A stretch of DNA of 64,000 nt from Sphaerochaeta pleomorpha str. Grapes. GTDB taxonomy: Bacteria > Spirochaetota > Spirochaetia > Sphaerochaetales > Sphaerochaetaceae. Each line of letters begins with the position of its first letter. The stretch's first letter is position 1. Both the position numbers and the translations under genes were made by a program. The notes beneath the pieces were generated by a model. That model was not told the origin of the DNA, ran no database searches, and was given only the letters and a program-made list of their open reading frames with translations. The DNA lies in NCBI RefSeq assembly GCF_000236685.1, contig NC_016633.1, positions 310,001-374,000 of the forward strand, in the 5' to 3' direction. Below, one piece after another: positions 52,447-61,493 of this stretch.

Positions 52447-52824
52447 CTAATTCTGGTACAAAACAATTCCCTTATCCTGCAATTCTTTCAGGGATTCCAA
52501 AAAAAGCAGGTGCAAAGGATAATTCCCTTCCTTGATTTTCCAAGGTTCGAGCGAAAACAACTCAAGGCCTATGTCTTCATACTCGCCTTGCAGTTCCTGA
52601 TTGGGATACACCCCCAGATCAAGTTTGAATCGAATTGCCTGGATGTCATCTGAAATATCCAAGCTTTCCAATAGTAAAGATTTATCGCTATGGATATTGT
52701 AAATACGGATAATTCCTGAAACAGGCTTCGAAGACAATAAAATGTTTTTTGTATTATAGTCATGCATACTGTGCAGATTATAGAAAAATACATAGCTTTG
52801 GTATAGATTGTTTTTGGTATTCAC
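52447..52824 (-). CDS. Hypothetical protein
   Basis: The 125-residue protein is not recognised. It starts at GTG 52824 with a weak TAGAGA site, or at an internal ATG at 52767 without any site, so the start is unsure. The middle has R-F-K-L-D-L-G-V-Y-P-N-Q-E-L-Q-G-E-Y-E-D-I-G-L-E-L-F-S-L-E-P-W and the C-terminal half is rich in Leu. It diverges from the V-ATPase operon. It could be a lineage-specific gene. Confidence 0.45.
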   Translation of the reverse strand: MNTKNNLYQSYVFFYNLHSMHDYNTKNILLSSKPVSGIIRIYNIHSDKSLLLESLDISDDIQAIRFKLDLGVYPNQELQGEYEDIGLELFSLEPWKIKEGNYPLHLLFLESLKELQDKGIVLYQN

Positions 52825-52953
52825 TCTCTAATAACATGTTTGTTTTTTAAACAGGTATATTGTTTTTTCTCCAGGCGTTTAGGAATTTAATGTTTATTGC
52901 ATAAATTTCCTTTATCAATTATCATGACCACACAACACAAGGTAGGAATTCAG

Positions 52954-53559
52954 ATGGCTCAACAAATTCAAGATTTGGTTGCATCCATCCGTAAGGATGG
53001 TATTGAGGCTGCACAAAAAGATGCAGCTAACATTATTGCAGATGCAAAGGCTCAAGCTGATGATATTATCGCCCAAGCCAGAAAAGATGCTAAAATTCTG
53101 GTCGAAGAGGCTCAGAAAGAAATGGATGTTCGAGACCAAAGTGCCCGGGCAAGTCTTCAGCAAGCAAGCAGGGACGTTCAGCTTTCCCTTAAAAAAGCGA
53201 TCCTTGCACAACTCGATCATTTGCTTGTCGGGAAAACTGAGAAAGCCTTCACCGGCAAAGACCTGGTTTCCTTGATTGCACAGGTTGTCTCCGCAACTGG
53301 GGTAGAGAATGCCAAGAGCATAGTGCAGGTCAGCGAAAAAGAATTCAAAGCCCTTGCGGCTTCTCTCCAGAGTGAGCTTTCTGATCGGATCAAGGAAGGG
53401 CTCGAAATCAAACCAGTGGCAAATGTACAGTATGGATTCAGGATTGCAGACAAGGATGGCTCTGGGTTCTATGATTTCAGTGCCGAGGAAACAGCCCTTC
53501 TCATGGCTCCTTTCCTTTCTCCTGCCATCTCTGAAATAGTCTTCGCCCAAGCGAAGTAA
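52954..53559 (+). CDS. ntpE: V-type ATP synthase subunit E
   Basis: The 201-residue protein has a long charged N-terminal helix (A-A-N-I-I-A-D-A-K-A-Q-A-D-D-I-I-A-Q-A) and a compact C-terminal domain, as in the peripheral stalk subunit E. It links the catalytic head to the membrane part. ATG 52954 has AAGG upstream; an in-frame ATG at 52924 is possible. It is first in the operon E - DUF2764 - A - B - D - I - K. Confidence 0.85.
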   Translation: MAQQIQDLVASIRKDGIEAAQKDAANIIADAKAQADDIIAQARKDAKILVEEAQKEMDVRDQSARASLQQASRDVQLSLKKAILAQLDHLLVGKTEKAFTGKDLVSLIAQVVSATGVENAKSIVQVSEKEFKALAASLQSELSDRIKEGLEIKPVANVQYGFRIADKDGSGFYDFSAEETALLMAPFLSPAISEIVFAQAK

Positions 53560-53569
53560 GGAGAAGCGT

Positions 53570-54103
53570 GTGGCTTCCTATTATTATCTGGTAGCAACCT
53601 TGCCAATGCTTCGCTACGACGGATCGGCCCCTTTTGGCTGTGATGCATTTTTGGAGCTTTGCAAGGGTAAGGTTAGTGATTCAGACTACGACACTCTTTT
53701 TCAGGCTTTGCATAATCAAGTTTCCAACCATCCTTTTTTAAAGAAATGGCAAGTTTTTGACAAAATGGTCAAACAGGAAATGAATGATCAACGAAGCCGG
53801 AAACTATCCCTTTCTTCCCCTAAGTACCGCAATGATGGTCCTAAAGAATATAGGATCACCGAGGCTGTACGGTTGGCTGTCGGGAATGACAATCCCCTTG
53901 AGGCCGAAATGGAACTCATGTTGCTATCTTGGAAATTCCTTGATGAACTAGCTGCTTTGCATACCTTTGACATCGAAGGTTTGCTTTCCTATGCCATCAA
54001 GTTGCAATTGCTGGAACGTAAGGGGTTATTTACACGTGAGGATGGAAACGCTGAGTTCAAGCGTCTGTTCTCCAATTTGCAATCGGAAATAGAGAAAAAT
54101 TAG
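53570..54103 (+). CDS. DUF2764 family protein of the V-ATPase operon
   Basis: The 177-residue protein starts at GTG with AAGGAG before it. It has the DUF2764 opening M-A-S-Y-Y-Y-L-V-A-T-L-P-M-L and a helical body. The operon lacks a normal subunit C gene, the part that links rotor and stator; DUF2764 stands in that place and is thought to replace it in spirochaetes, Bacteroidetes and chlamydiae. The subunit A gene follows after 11 bases. Confidence 0.8.
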   Translation: MASYYYLVATLPMLRYDGSAPFGCDAFLELCKGKVSDSDYDTLFQALHNQVSNHPFLKKWQVFDKMVKQEMNDQRSRKLSLSSPKYRNDGPKEYRITEAVRLAVGNDNPLEAEMELMLLSWKFLDELAALHTFDIEGLLSYAIKLQLLERKGLFTREDGNAEFKRLFSNLQSEIEKN

Positions 54104-54114
54104 TGGAGTTTGAT

Positions 54115-55872
54115 ATGGCAAATACAAGTGGGCGTGTTATCGGCGTCAACGGTAACATGGTTTCGGTAGAGTTTGAAAACGCCATTTCGAAAAATGAAGT
54201 GGGTTACATTCATGTCGGTGATATTCGCCTCAAAGGTGAGGTTATCAGAATCAATGGAAACGTAGCATCACTGCAGGTGTTCGAAATGACCGGTGGTATT
54301 AAAGTAGGGGACAAAGTAGAGTTTTCCCATGAGATGCTCAGTGTCGAACTTGGACCTGGACTTCTGCAGCAGATTTATGATGGTCTGCAGAACCCATTGC
54401 CGGAACTTGCCCAGCAATGCGGATTCTTCTTGCAGCGAGGGGTATACCTTGACCCAATTCCCAATAGAGATTGGGAATTTACCCCTGTAGCAAAGGTTGG
54501 GGATACCGTATATCCTGCCGATACCTTGGGCACCGTACCTGAAGGGTTGTTTACCCACCAGATAATGGTTCCTTTCTCATTTGCCGATGTAGCATGGAAA
54601 GTAGTCTCCATCAAAGCAAAAGGTACCTATAATATCCGTGAGAAAATTGCAGTCATTGAAGACCCCAAAGGCAATAAAAAAGAACTCTCTATGGTTTTTT
54701 CCTGGCCGGTCAAGAAAGCGATTACCCATTATGACGAACGCTTGCGCCCCACAGAGCCTTTGGTGACTAAAATCAGGATTGTCGATACGTTCCTTCCCGT
54801 TGCAAAGGGTGGTACCTATTGTACCCCTGGTCCCTTTGGTGCAGGAAAGACCGTTTTGCAACATATGACCAGCCGTAATGCTGATGTTGACATCGTCATT
54901 ATCGCCGCCTGCGGTGAACGTGCCGGTGAAGTCGTAGAAGTTCTGAAAGAATTCCCTGAATTGACTGACCCGAAAACCGGCCGGTCCCTTATGGAAAGAA
55001 CCATTATTATCTGTAACACTTCTTCCATGCCTGTAGCATCCCGTGAGGCTTCTGTATATACCGCCGTTACCATGGCTGAGTATTACAGGCAGATGGGTCT
55101 CAATATCCTGTTGCTGGCAGACTCTACCAGTCGTTGGGCACAGGCAATGCGTGAAATGAGCGGACGTCTTGAAGAAATTCCAGGTGAAGAAGCATTCCCT
55201 GCCTACCTTGAAAGCCGTATCGCAGAATTCTACGAACGTGCCGGAAAAGTAAGGCTTCGTGACGGTCGTTTTGGTTCCGTTACCATCGGAGGTACCGTAA
55301 GCCCTGCTGGCGGTAACTTTGAAGAACCGGTAACCCAGGCAACCTTGAAGGTCGTCGGGGCTTTCCATGGTTTGAGCCGTGAACGAAGCGATGCCCGTAA
55401 ATATCCTGCGATCGATCCGCTTGGGTCCTGGTCGAAATATCCTGGTATCATAGACGTCAAGAAAGTTGATTTTACCCGGAATATTCTTTTCAAGGGTAGC
55501 GAGATCAACCAGATGATGAAAGTCGTAGGTGAAGAAGGAACCTCTGTTTCCGATTATATGACCTACCAGAAGGGTGAATTGCTTGATGCGGTATATCTGC
55601 AGCAGAACTCTTTCGACCCGATCGATACTTCAGTTTCGGTTGAGAGACAGATTCATATATTTGACCTGTTATTCAAGATGCTTGCAGCCAATTACCAGAT
55701 TGAAGATAAAAAAGAAGTCCGTGTATTCTTCAATACACTGAGACAGAAATTCCTTGACTGGAATAACGTAGAGATGAATAGCGAACGTTTTGGCCAGATT
55801 GAAGGCGAGCTTGTCGAGCTGTACTCGGAAAAGATGGCCTCCTATGATCCTGACGCCCAGAAGTTGATGTAA
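54115..55872 (+). CDS. ntpA: V-type ATP synthase subunit A (catalytic)
   Basis: The 585-residue protein has the beta-barrel start (G-R-V-I-G-V-N-G-N-M-V), the non-homologous insert, the P loop G-P-F-G-A-G-K-T, the catalytic Glu region A-C-G-E-R-A-G-E-V and S-T-S-R-W-A-Q-A-M-R-E. It binds and hydrolyses or makes ATP. GTG 54103 in the previous stop region is an alternative start, but ATG 54115 has TGGAG at the right distance. Confidence 0.96.
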   Translation: MANTSGRVIGVNGNMVSVEFENAISKNEVGYIHVGDIRLKGEVIRINGNVASLQVFEMTGGIKVGDKVEFSHEMLSVELGPGLLQQIYDGLQNPLPELAQQCGFFLQRGVYLDPIPNRDWEFTPVAKVGDTVYPADTLGTVPEGLFTHQIMVPFSFADVAWKVVSIKAKGTYNIREKIAVIEDPKGNKKELSMVFSWPVKKAITHYDERLRPTEPLVTKIRIVDTFLPVAKGGTYCTPGPFGAGKTVLQHMTSRNADVDIVIIAACGERAGEVVEVLKEFPELTDPKTGRSLMERTIIICNTSSMPVASREASVYTAVTMAEYYRQMGLNILLLADSTSRWAQAMREMSGRLEEIPGEEAFPAYLESRIAEFYERAGKVRLRDGRFGSVTIGGTVSPAGGNFEEPVTQATLKVVGAFHGLSRERSDARKYPAIDPLGSWSKYPGIIDVKKVDFTRNILFKGSEINQMMKVVGEEGTSVSDYMTYQKGELLDAVYLQQNSFDPIDTSVSVERQIHIFDLLFKMLAANYQIEDKKEVRVFFNTLRQKFLDWNNVEMNSERFGQIEGELVELYSEKMASYDPDAQKLM

Positions 55873-55882
55873 GGGGTAGAAG

Positions 55883-57187
55883 ATGCAAAAAGTATATTCA
55901 AAGATAGAATCTATCGTAGGAAACGTCATTACTGTTAGGGCGATTGGTGTAAGTAATGGGGACCTCGCCATTGTTACAACCGGTTCTTCACAGAGTTACG
56001 CAAACGTAATCAAGCTTGACGGGGATTTGGTTTCCCTCCAGGTTTTCTCCGGTGCCCAGGGTATTTCCACTGGCGACCAGATCAGGTTCCTCGGTGTACC
56101 GATGCGGGTTTCCTATAGCGAAGACCTCATGGGTCGTGTATTCAACGGCTCTGGGGTACCAAGGGACAAAGGTCCTTCGCTCACGGACAACATGATTGAT
56201 ATCGGTGGCCCTGCGGTCAATCCTGCAAAGAGAATCATTCCCCGGAATATGATCAGAACCGGTATTCCGATGATTGATGTTTTCAATACCTTGGTTGAGA
56301 GCCAGAAACTCCCGATTTTCTCGGTAAGCGGCGAACCCTATAACCAGTTGCTGGCACGTATTGCCATGCAGGCGGAAGTCGATCTGATTGTCCTTGGTGG
56401 CATGGGTCTAAAATATGACGATTACCTGTTCTTTAAGGATACTCTGGAAACCAGCGGAGCCATGAGCAGAACCATCATGTTTGTCCATACGGCAAGTGAT
56501 CCGACTGTAGAATGTATCCTCGTTCCCGACATGGCCCTGGCAGTTGCAGAGAAGTTTGCCCTTGACGGCAAAAAGGTTTTGGTTCTTTTGACTGATATGA
56601 CCAACTTTGCAGATGCCATGAAAGAAATGGCTATCACCATGGACCAGGTACCCTCCAACCGAGGCTATCCCGGTGACTTGTATAGTTCTTTGGCTTCACG
56701 CTATGAGAAAGCTGTAGACTTCGAGGGTGCTGGATCCTTGACCATCCTTGCTGTGACTACGATGCCTGGCGATGACGTCACCCATCCGGTCCCTGACAAT
56801 ACCGGATACATTACCGAAGGGCAGTATTACCTGAAGAATGGCCGTATCGAACCGTTTGGTTCGCTATCACGTCTCAAACAGCAGGTTAACAAAGATACAC
56901 GCGATGACCACCGCTCCCTGATGGACGGTATGATCAAGCTGTACGCTTCCTATAGGGAATCGGTCGAAAAGAAATCGATGGGATTTTTGATGACAGAATG
57001 GGACGAGAAATTACTCAAATATGGTCGTTTGTTTGAAAGCAAATTGATGGATCTGAGTGTAAATATCCCCCTCGAGCAGGCACTGGACCTTGGTTGGGAA
57101 ATTCTCAGCGATTGTTTTGAGCCGAATGAGACTGGACTAAAGAGCGATTTGATTCTCAGCCGTTGGCCGAAGAAATCGGTCGACTAA
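55883..57187 (+). CDS. ntpB: V-type ATP synthase subunit B
   Basis: The 434-residue protein is the non-catalytic head subunit: barrel start, [16 protein letters not shown] in place of a P loop, [11 protein letters not shown] and [12 protein letters not shown]. It alternates with subunit A in the hexameric head. The spacing to A and D is about 10 bases each. Confidence 0.96.
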   Translation: MQKVYSKIESIVGNVITVRAIGVSNGDLAIVTTGSSQSYANVIKLDGDLVSLQVFSGAQGISTGDQIRFLGVPMRVSYSEDLMGRVFNGSGVPRDKGPSLTDNMIDIGGPAVNPAKRIIPRNMIRTGIPMIDVFNTLVESQKLPIFSVSGEPYNQLLARIAMQAEVDLIVLGGMGLKYDDYLFFKDTLETSGAMSRTIMFVHTASDPTVECILVPDMALAVAEKFALDGKKVLVLLTDMTNFADAMKEMAITMDQVPSNRGYPGDLYSSLASRYEKAVDFEGAGSLTILAVTTMPGDDVTHPVPDNTGYITEGQYYLKNGRIEPFGSLSRLKQQVNKDTRDDHRSLMDGMIKLYASYRESVEKKSMGFLMTEWDEKLLKYGRLFESKLMDLSVNIPLEQALDLGWEILSDCFEPNETGLKSDLILSRWPKKSVD

Positions 57188-57196
57188 GGGGGAACG

Positions 57197-57808
57197 ATGG
57201 CCGTCAAACTGACGAAAAACGAGCAGAAACTGCAAAAGGACCACCTCAAGCAATACCAGCGGTATTTGCCAACCCTGCAACTGAAAAAACAACAGTTGCA
57301 GATGGTAATACGGCAGATTGAGGTTCAGGTCACCAACTTGAGGGCCCAACAGAAAAAGGTCGTCGAGGGAATGCAGGAATGGATTGCCGTTTATCATGAA
57401 AATACTGTTTTCCCCCCATCCTTACAGCTGGACAATCTGGTCAAAATCGACAGGATTGTTAAGGCAAAGGGAAATATTGCCGGTGTTACGATTCCTGTTT
57501 TCAAAGAACTTACTTTTTTTCCTATAGAGTATGACTTGTATGAGTATCCTCTTTGGGTAGATAAGGCTTTGGAAAGTCTTAGGGACTGTAGCCGGTACGA
57601 TGCCTTGATTTCTACGCTCGAACAGCAGATCAGACTACTGGGCAAGGAATTGAGAACGACAAGCCAGCGGGTAAATTTATTTGAAAAAGTAAAAATACCG
57701 GAATCCAAGGAAAATATCCGAAGGATTGGGATTTATCTCGGGGACCAGCAGACGGCTGCTGTTGTCCGGGGTAAAATTGCGAAGAAAAAACTCGTAAAGG
57801 GGATGTGA
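57197..57808 (+). CDS. ntpD: V-type ATP synthase subunit D
   Basis: The 203-residue protein has two long terminal helices (L-T-K-N-E-Q-K-L-Q-K-D-H-L-K-Q near the start and a late V-N-L-F-E-K-V-K-I-P) that form the central rotor shaft in the head. The middle part carries the short loop. It connects the head to the K ring. The spacing to subunit I is one base. Confidence 0.93.
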   Translation: MAVKLTKNEQKLQKDHLKQYQRYLPTLQLKKQQLQMVIRQIEVQVTNLRAQQKKVVEGMQEWIAVYHENTVFPPSLQLDNLVKIDRIVKAKGNIAGVTIPVFKELTFFPIEYDLYEYPLWVDKALESLRDCSRYDALISTLEQQIRLLGKELRTTSQRVNLFEKVKIPESKENIRRIGIYLGDQQTAAVVRGKIAKKKLVKGM

Positions 57809-57809
57809 C

Positions 57810-59648
57810 ATGATTGTACCGATGAAAAAAGTCTCTGTCATTGTTCAGACCCATAACAAGCGTTCCATGCTTCGCTCGTTACGCAAGGCCGGTGTAATTC
57901 ATATTTTTGACCAAGGCGTTCGTTCTGAAAAGAATGAGAACCTGAAAAAGCAGTACGATAGCCTGTATTTGGTCAATAATGCAATTACTGACCTTCAGGA
58001 TAAGAAAAATCCTTTGCCCCAGAAGATTGTCTCAGAAGAGGTTTTTCTGGAATTGCATGATTCTTTCTGCGATGTATTGGATTTAAAAAAGCGTTTGGAA
58101 GAAGAAATTGCCAAAGATACGACTGTTATCGAGACTTTGAAACCTTGGGGTGATTTCAAACCCCAGGATATCGAAGACTTAAAACGTGATGGTGTATATT
58201 TGTATTTCTATACGTTGGGTAAAAAGGAATTGGCTCTGCTCGACCGTTCCATTGACTATATTCAACTGGCTCCGATTGGTGCGATGCAAGCAATCGCTGT
58301 AATCGGTCAACCCTTGGAAAGCAGTATCAGCGCAACTCGTTTCTATCTGCCCGAATTAGGATTGTCCGAGTTACAAAATAGAAAAAAGCAAGATGCTGAG
58401 CGTCTCGAACAGATTATTCGGACCCTTACAGAGGGTGGGATGTATCTTGATGCTTATTCCCTTCATCTGAAAAAGAACGAACAGGACCGTCGTTTTGAAA
58501 CCGTTGAAGCCAGTATGGAAGGTGGGGAAGACCTCTCTTGGGTTTCGGGATATATTCCTGAACCTGAGGTACCCAGTTTCACCAAACTTGCTTCCAAAGA
58601 AGGTTGGGGATATCTGCTGGATGATCCCAGTGACGAAGACGAGCCTCCTACGCTTATCAAATATCCGAAGGGTATAGGAATCGTAAAGCCTGTCTTTGAT
58701 ATTCTTGGGACCGTACCCGGCTACAGGGAAAACGATATCAGCATGTGGTTCCTGCTTTTCTTTACGCTATTCTTTGCCATGATTATCGGTGATGCCGGCT
58801 ATGGCCTGGTCTTTCTGCTTGCAGCAGGGGGGATTCACCTTAAGTCAAAGAAAGCTACCAATGCAGTATTGCTTCTCTATGTACTGAGTATCGCAACCAT
58901 TATCTGGGGCTCTTTGACCGGCACTTGGTTCGGTTCGGAAAAAATTTTGGTGGGATTGCCATTTCTCCAGAAACTGGTTATTCCTTCAATTTCCAACTAT
59001 CCGCAGATGTTCGGGGTCAATACCTTGGACGCCCAGAACCAGGTGATGAAATTCTGTTTCATGATCGGTACGGTACAGCTTTCACTGGCCTGTGTTTTGA
59101 ATGTAGTGCATAAAATTCCCCAAAAGGATTTGAGCCTATTCTCAGATATTGGTTGGTTGATTGATGTCCTCGCCCTTTACTTTGTTGTATTGCAACTGGT
59201 TGTTGGGCAGAGCGCCAATTTGGGCATCGTGTTTTCCTGTGTTGGGGTAGGATTCCTCTTAGTCTGTGTCTTTGGTGCACAGGGACCTGGAATTCCTTTT
59301 GGCAAGGGACTTGCTGCTGGGCTCGGGGGATTTTTCACAACATTCCTCAATACTATCAGCTGTTTCTCGAACATTATGAGTTATATCAGGCTTTTTGCCG
59401 TTGGAATGGCTTCTGTGGCAATCGCACAGAGTTTCAATAGCATGGCCGGGGGTATGATGAGCGGTTTTGCAGCTGTTGCCGGAATTGCCGTTTTGGTCAT
59501 TGGTCATAGCTTGAACCTGGTAATGGGAATCCTCTCCGTGGTTGTCCACGGTGTACGTCTTAATCTTTTGGAATTTTCCGGTCAGCTCGGAATGGAATGG
59601 ACTGGAATTTCATATGAACCGTTTACACAAACGGTAAGTGAAAACTGA
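57810..59648 (+). CDS. ntpI: V-type ATP synthase subunit I
   Basis: The 612-residue protein has a cytoplasmic N-terminal half of coiled coils and a C-terminal membrane half of about seven or eight segments, with M-W-F-L-L-F-F-T-L-F-F-A-M-I-I-G-D-A-G-Y-G and the Arg segment S-Y-I-R-L-F-A-V-G-M-A. The Arg side chain is the stator charge that lets ions leave the rotor. H-G-V-R-L-N-L-L-E-F closes it. GGGG precedes the ATG. Confidence 0.95.
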   Translation: MIVPMKKVSVIVQTHNKRSMLRSLRKAGVIHIFDQGVRSEKNENLKKQYDSLYLVNNAITDLQDKKNPLPQKIVSEEVFLELHDSFCDVLDLKKRLEEEIAKDTTVIETLKPWGDFKPQDIEDLKRDGVYLYFYTLGKKELALLDRSIDYIQLAPIGAMQAIAVIGQPLESSISATRFYLPELGLSELQNRKKQDAERLEQIIRTLTEGGMYLDAYSLHLKKNEQDRRFETVEASMEGGEDLSWVSGYIPEPEVPSFTKLASKEGWGYLLDDPSDEDEPPTLIKYPKGIGIVKPVFDILGTVPGYRENDISMWFLLFFTLFFAMIIGDAGYGLVFLLAAGGIHLKSKKATNAVLLLYVLSIATIIWGSLTGTWFGSEKILVGLPFLQKLVIPSISNYPQMFGVNTLDAQNQVMKFCFMIGTVQLSLACVLNVVHKIPQKDLSLFSDIGWLIDVLALYFVVLQLVVGQSANLGIVFSCVGVGFLLVCVFGAQGPGIPFGKGLAAGLGGFFTTFLNTISCFSNIMSYIRLFAVGMASVAIAQSFNSMAGGMMSGFAAVAGIAVLVIGHSLNLVMGILSVVVHGVRLNLLEFSGQLGMEWTGISYEPFTQTVSEN

Positions 59649-59680
59649 ATCGTTGTTTGGAAACAACTAAGGAGAAAAAA

Positions 59681-60118
59681 ATGGCTAATTTGGAATTTAT
59701 CGGAATGGCTTGTGCCCTGTGTCTTTCCGCCCTTGGGTCCGGTCTTGGAGCCGGTGCTGCAGCTCAGGCTGCCGTAGGTGGTTGGAAAAAATGCTATGCT
59801 AATGGCAAACCTGCTCCGTTTATCATGGTCGCTTTCGCTGGTGCTCCCTTGACCCAGACCATCTATGGCTTTTTGTTGATGAACTTCATCAAAGCGGCTA
59901 TCGTAGCTGGTGCCAGTTCAACCTTGGCCCTCGGTGTCGGTATCTTCGGTGGACTTGCCATCGGACTTTCTGCCTGGATGCAGGGAAAGACTTCCGCTTG
60001 TGCTTGTGACTCCCTCGCTGAAACAGGCAAGGGTACTGCCAACTACTTCATCGTAATCGGTATCGTTGAAACCGTAGCTCTCTTTACCTTGGTCTTCAGT
60101 CTGCTTGCCCTTCAATAA
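59681..60118 (+). CDS. ntpK: V-type ATP synthase subunit K (rotor ring)
   Basis: The 145-residue protein has four membrane helices in two hairpins. Glu130 (V-I-G-I-V-E-T-V-A-L-F) is the ion carrier, while the first hairpin has P-L-T-Q-T-I-Y-G (Thr58, Gln59, Tyr62) and Gln101 stands in the M-Q-G-K loop. The Na+ binding rotor of Enterococcus hirae uses the matching Thr64, Gln65, Tyr68, Gln110 and Glu139. This suggests Na+ coupling. AAGGAG precedes ATG 59681. It is the last gene of the operon. Confidence 0.93.
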   Translation: MANLEFIGMACALCLSALGSGLGAGAAAQAAVGGWKKCYANGKPAPFIMVAFAGAPLTQTIYGFLLMNFIKAAIVAGASSTLALGVGIFGGLAIGLSAWMQGKTSACACDSLAETGKGTANYFIVIGIVETVALFTLVFSLLALQ

Positions 60119-60123
60119 GCAGC

Positions 60124-60179
60124 TAACCGAACAACGGTTTTTGCATCATAGAAAACTCTCCTGAAAAGGAGAGTTTTTT
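60124..60179 (+). terminator. Tandem terminator of the V-ATPase operon
   Basis: A small hairpin AACCG/CGGTT with a TTT tail (60124-60140) is followed by the strong stem AAAACTCTCCT (60152-60162) / AGGAGAGTTTT (60167-60177) with a T run. Confidence 0.88.
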
Positions 60180-60189
60180 CTGGCCATTG

Positions 60190-60666
60190 TTACCTGTACA
60201 ATCGTTCAAGCTCGAGGAGTTTCTGTTTGTATTGCAGTCCCCCTGCATAGCCAACCAAAGCCCCGTTTTTCCCAATAACCCGGTGGCAGGGAATAATTAT
60301 GCCTATAGGATTTCTATTGTTTGCCATCCCAACAGCCCTGAAAGCCTTGGGATTATCGATTTCAAAGGCAATATCTGCATAGGAGCGTGTTTCTCCATAG
60401 GGTATCTGCTGCAACTGGTACCAGACTGACTCCTGAAAAGGAGTTCCTTTTGTACGAAGCGGCAACGTAAATACTTTTCTTTTACCGGCAAAATATTCTT
60501 GTAATTGGATAATAGCATCATGCAAGACCGGTTTTTCCTGTTCGTCTCCTGGTAGATACCCAAACGAAAGAGCCCTGATTGCTTCACTATCACTAAGAAT
60601 CGAGATTAGTCCAAAGGGACTCCTGTAATATGCAGCGAATAAAGGATTTTCCCCTGTTTCTCTCAT
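60190..60666 (-). CDS. ogt: Methylated-DNA--protein-cysteine methyltransferase
   Basis: The 158-residue protein has the catalytic I-P-C-H-R-V (Cys127) and the helix-turn-helix R-A-V-G-M-A-N-N-R-N-P that places flipped O6-methylguanine in the active site. It repairs alkylated DNA in one suicidal step. There is no Ada regulatory domain. AAGGGG precedes the ATG. It follows the nitroreductase gene on the same strand after a 15-bp hairpin. Confidence 0.95.
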   Translation of the reverse strand: MRETGENPLFAAYYRSPFGLISILSDSEAIRALSFGYLPGDEQEKPVLHDAIIQLQEYFAGKRKVFTLPLRTKGTPFQESVWYQLQQIPYGETRSYADIAFEIDNPKAFRAVGMANNRNPIGIIIPCHRVIGKNGALVGYAGGLQYKQKLLELERLYR

Positions 60667-60687
60667 AATAGTTTCCCCTTATACAAC

Positions 60688-60720
60688 GGTAGATGGGAAT
60701 AAACCTTATTCCCATCTACC
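60688..60720 (-). terminator. Perfect 15-bp hairpin between nitroreductase and ogt
   Basis: GGTAGATGGGAATAA (60688-60702) and TTATTCCCATCTACC (60706-60720) are exact complements with a 3-base loop. On the minus strand no U tract follows, so it may be a weak terminator or a processing site in the message. Confidence 0.5.
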
Positions 60721-60752
60721 AGTATCAGTGAGCTTTTTGTGTTTTGCAATAC

Positions 60753-61352
60753 TTATCCGATTACTTTGACCCTTTCTTCGATTGGAGAAAATTCCTTTTC
60801 CCCTGCAGGTGTCTCGATTGAGCCAAAAGGCATTTGTGCTATCAAAGACCAGGAAGAGGGAAGGTTCCAGGTAGTCTTGACTTGTTCTTCGATCAAATTG
60901 CCATAATGCTGCAAGGAAGCCCCGATTCCAATATTTGCAAGGGCAGTCCAGACAGCGTACTGGGTTATGCCTGTCCCATGATGACTCCATAAGGCAAAAT
61001 TGGCAGCATAGCTAGGCATCTGATCCTGCAATCCTTTGATAACACTCATATCTTCAAAGAACAGGGCAGTACCGGCACCGGCATCGAAGGAATTGATTTT
61101 TTGCTCAGTTTCTGAAAATTTGTCAGAGGGAACCATCGCCTTCAGTACCTGCATTACAATAGCCCAGAGTTTTTTGCTTTCGTCCCCATAGAGGATAATG
61201 ACCCTTGCAGATTGGGAATTGAAGGCAGAAGGTGCAAATTTCACTGCCTCCTTTATTGTATTGGTAACTACTTCTTTCGAAACGGGCAGATTTTTACCGA
61301 GATGATATATGGATCTTCTTTTTTTAAAACTCTCTATTGTGGAATTGGACAT
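60753..61352 (-). CDS. Nitroreductase family protein (Frm2/HBN1-like)
   Basis: The 199-residue flavoprotein has the N-terminal R-R-S-I-Y-H-L-G motif that holds the FMN phosphate, then A-P-S-A-F-N-S-Q-S-A-R, W-S-H-H-G-T-G-I and a late G-I-G-A-S-L-Q-H-Y. It fits the short branch of yeast Frm2 and bacterial HBN1-type proteins. It reduces nitro compounds or quinones with NAD(P)H and may serve in redox stress. AAGGAG precedes the ATG. Confidence 0.93.
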   Translation of the reverse strand: MSNSTIESFKKRRSIYHLGKNLPVSKEVVTNTIKEAVKFAPSAFNSQSARVIILYGDESKKLWAIVMQVLKAMVPSDKFSETEQKINSFDAGAGTALFFEDMSVIKGLQDQMPSYAANFALWSHHGTGITQYAVWTALANIGIGASLQHYGNLIEEQVKTTWNLPSSWSLIAQMPFGSIETPAGEKEFSPIEERVKVIG

Positions 61353-61423
61353 GATAGTATTCTCCTTATGTATAAGATACTAATAAATTTTTAAAAGAAA
61401 ATGCGTCAAGGTTCGTTTTACAT

Positions 61424-61465
61424 ATAATAGTTATTATATATACTGATAATGGTTAACAATTGTTA
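61424..61465 (+). promoter_or_regulatory. Two palindromes in the nitroreductase / yhcH gap
   Basis: TATAATA-GT-TATTATA (61424-61439) and the perfect TAACAATTGTTA (61454-61465) lie between divergent genes, 30-70 bases before the YhcH start. The second has the form of an operator for a dimeric repressor. Confidence 0.45.
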
Positions 61466-61493
61466 GCATATGATAACAATAAAGAGGTCAAAC

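Noticed and set aside
50054-52824. Defence island
   Set aside because: The GIY-YIG-like and DUF6530 genes and the orphans are not next to any known defence gene, and ordinary metabolism genes surround them.
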